Source: Spirochaetaceae bacterium
Lineage (GTDB): Bacteria; Spirochaetota; Spirochaetia; Treponematales; Breznakiellaceae
Assembly (NCBI GenBank): GCA_031265025.1
Contig: JAISDF010000240.1
Coordinates: 1 to 6,999 of the forward strand
Length of the DNA stretch: 6,999 nt
Reading direction: 5' to 3'
Shown here: one piece after another, positions 6,236 to 6,999 of the stretch
Layout of the letters: the number at the start of each line of letters is the position of its first letter
Position numbering within the stretch: the first letter of the stretch is position 1
Notes under the pieces: model-generated
Databases searched by the model: none
The model's input: the letters and a program-made list of their open reading frames with translations, nothing else
What the model was told of the DNA's origin: nothing
Made by a program: the position numbers and the translations under genes

Positions 6236-6520
6236 ATGGCAATAAATCTGAAAAACGATATAAAACCTATCTCCTATATAAAAACCAACGCGGCTGAAAT
6301 GATGAAATATGTAAATGAAAGGAAAAACCCCATCGTCATTACCCAAAACGGGGAGGCCAGGGCGGTTTTGGTTGATATAGAAAGCTACCAGGAAACCCAG
6401 GATGCTTTTGCCCTGATAAACCTCATAAAGATCGCCGAAAGGGACATACAGGATGGAAACGTGGAAGCGGCGGATAAAGTATTCGCCGAATTAAGAACGG
6501 AAATACCCGGAAATGGCTGA
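6236..6520 (+). CDS. Phd/YefM-family antitoxin
   Basis: This 94-residue protein is the antitoxin of a type II toxin-antitoxin pair: it binds and neutralises the toxin made from the next gene and usually represses the shared promoter. Residues 1 to about 55 form the Phd/YefM DNA-binding fold, with the typical ISYIKTNAAEMMKYV helix region and the hallmark PIVITQNGEARAVLVDIESYQ (32-52). Residues about 56-88 (ALINLIKIAERDIQDGNV, then ADKVFAELR) are the amphipathic toxin-binding tail commonly seen with ParE-type partners. A strong promoter and GGAGG lie directly upstream. The stop overlaps the toxin start by 8 nt. The gene is visibly richer in A+T than the ATPase genes, which fits acquisition by transfer. 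Confidence 0.93.
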   Translation: MAINLKNDIKPISYIKTNAAEMMKYVNERKNPIVITQNGEARAVLVDIESYQETQDAFALINLIKIAERDIQDGNVEAADKVFAELRTEIPGNG

Positions 6521-6848
6521 GGAAATCAAAAGATATGAGGTACAGATAACAGCCACCGCAAAAAAAGATTTGCGGGAAATTATAGCATATATTTCACGGC
6601 ATAATCCTCAAAACGCCTTAAAAATATTTGAAAGAATAGAAGCAAAAATAAAAACACTGGATCATTTTCCGAACAGGGGCGGCTATGTACCTGAACTACT
6701 AAAGAAAAACATAAAAGAATACCGGCAAATAACAGAACCACCCTGGAGAATACTATACAGGGTTGATAAAAATATAGTTACGGTATTATTGATACTGGAT
6801 TCAAGAAGAAATATACAGGATATTTTAACACTGCGATTGATAAAATGA
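6513..6848 (+). CDS. ParE/RelE-superfamily toxin
   Basis: A basic 111-residue protein of the ParE/RelE fold, the toxin of the pair. Features seen are YEVQITATAKKDLREIIAYI (8-27; first strand and helix), the helical segment AKIKTLDHFP (44-53), then the strands around WRILYRVDKNIVTVLLILDSRR (78-99) with R79, R83 and the R98-R99 pair. Two outcomes are possible in this superfamily: gyrase poisoning (ParE) or ribosome-dependent mRNA cleavage (RelE). No tyrosine follows the final RR, where RelE/YoeB nucleases usually have a catalytic Tyr or His-Tyr, so a ParE-like action is somewhat more likely; this is inference. The gene appears intact and full length. The ATG at 6513 lies inside the antitoxin end (ATGGCTGA) without a good ribosome-binding site, so coupled translation should keep toxin below antitoxin. 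Confidence 0.9.
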   Translation: MAEEIKRYEVQITATAKKDLREIIAYISRHNPQNALKIFERIEAKIKTLDHFPNRGGYVPELLKKNIKEYRQITEPPWRILYRVDKNIVTVLLILDSRRNIQDILTLRLIK

Positions 6849-6865
6849 AGCTCCCCGCCGGAAGC
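6841..6865 (-). terminator. Candidate rho-independent terminator of the receiver-domain gene
   Basis: On the minus strand GCTTCC and GGGAGC (6865-6850) can pair in a 6-bp stem, including one G-U pair, around a 4-nt GGCG loop. The T-rich run TTCATTTTA (6849-6841) follows. It begins 10 nt after the stop codon at 6876, the right place for that gene. Its tail overlaps the toxin stop codon (6846-6848). In the plus direction no T-run follows, so it would not serve the toxin gene. Confidence 0.45.
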
Positions 6866-6875
6866 GCCGCCGCAC

Positions 6876-6999
6876 CTATTGCCCTCCGCCGCTGACAATC
6901 TTTTCCGGGGGAAGCCACTTCCGCAGGCACTTGTTGAGGGACGCGAACTCTATGGGCTTGGCAAGGAAATCGTCAAACTGGTTGCTGAGGAACATGTTT
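6876..6999 (-). CDS. C-terminal end of a response-regulator receiver domain (gene cut by window edge)
   Basis: Only the last 40 residues are in the window, ending in a TAG at 6878-6876. They read FLSNQFDDFLAKPIEFASLN and then KCLRKWLPPEKIVSGGGQ. The DDFLAKPI stretch is the end of a CheY-like receiver domain: it contains the conserved Lys-Pro pair after the fifth strand, where the lysine contacts the phosphorylated aspartate. The helix that follows (SLNKCLRKWLP) is typical of receivers at the end of hybrid sensor histidine kinases or multi-receiver proteins, and this form is common in treponemes. Whether the whole protein is a hybrid kinase or a plain response regulator cannot be told from here. 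It is convergent with the toxin gene. Confidence 0.85.
   Translation of the reverse strand, partial: NMFLSNQFDDFLAKPIEFASLNKCLRKWLPPEKIVSGGGQ

Noticed and set aside
6164..6346. Short minus-strand open frame across the toxin-antitoxin promoter.
   Set aside because: It overlaps the promoter and the antitoxin start on the opposite strand, and resembles no family.
1..6999. CRISPR arrays, tRNA or rRNA genes, insertion sequences, riboswitches.
   Set aside because: No regularly spaced repeats, no tRNA-like or rRNA-like sequence, no transposase and no terminal inverted repeats were seen on reading both strands.

Overview
The window looks like chromosomal DNA from a spirochaete, probably Treponema-like. 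The evidence is indirect: a rotary ATPase of the V/A type in a bacterium, close resemblance of several proteins to treponemal versions from memory, and a receiver-domain C-terminus (DDFLAKPIE) of a kind common in treponemal sensor kinases. The main part is GC-rich by eye. A short stretch at about 6200-6850 is clearly richer in A+T. No search was run, so the taxon is an inference.

Positions 1 to about 6082 carry one co-oriented gene series on the minus strand, read right to left: secG, a PTS EIIA of the nitrogen/fructose type, then V/A-type ATPase genes in the order G/H-like stalk subunit, C (V0D/AC39), I, K, F, E and the first 164 codons of A. B and D would be expected further left, outside the window. 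Spacing is very tight: 1-nt, 4-nt and 8-nt overlaps or gaps of 1-7 nt from the stalk gene to A. This points to one translationally coupled operon. The gap between the EIIA gene and the first ATPase gene is 43 nt with no clear terminator, so read-through from the secG promoter is plausible.

Together the ATPase genes supply the ion-translocating membrane part (I stator with both conserved arginines, K rotor ring with its carboxylate), the socket (C), the central stalk (F), the peripheral stalks (E, G/H-like) and the start of the catalytic subunit A.

Positions 6083-6235 are a divergent intergenic region with a good sigma-70-type promoter to the right, a weaker candidate to the left and a nested inverted repeat between them. 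To the right lies a two-gene type II toxin-antitoxin module (Phd/YefM antitoxin, ParE/RelE toxin) with an 8-nt overlap. Its lower GC suggests it was acquired. At 6876-6999 the end of a minus-strand gene shows the C-terminus of a receiver domain, followed by a candidate terminator that overlaps the toxin stop codon.

Most of the window is ordinary core bioenergetics. I see no undescribed system. The points most worth checking are the repeat-bearing tail of subunit E that also carries the ribosome-binding site of subunit A, the placement of an EIIA gene ahead of the ATPase operon, and the toxin-antitoxin insertion.
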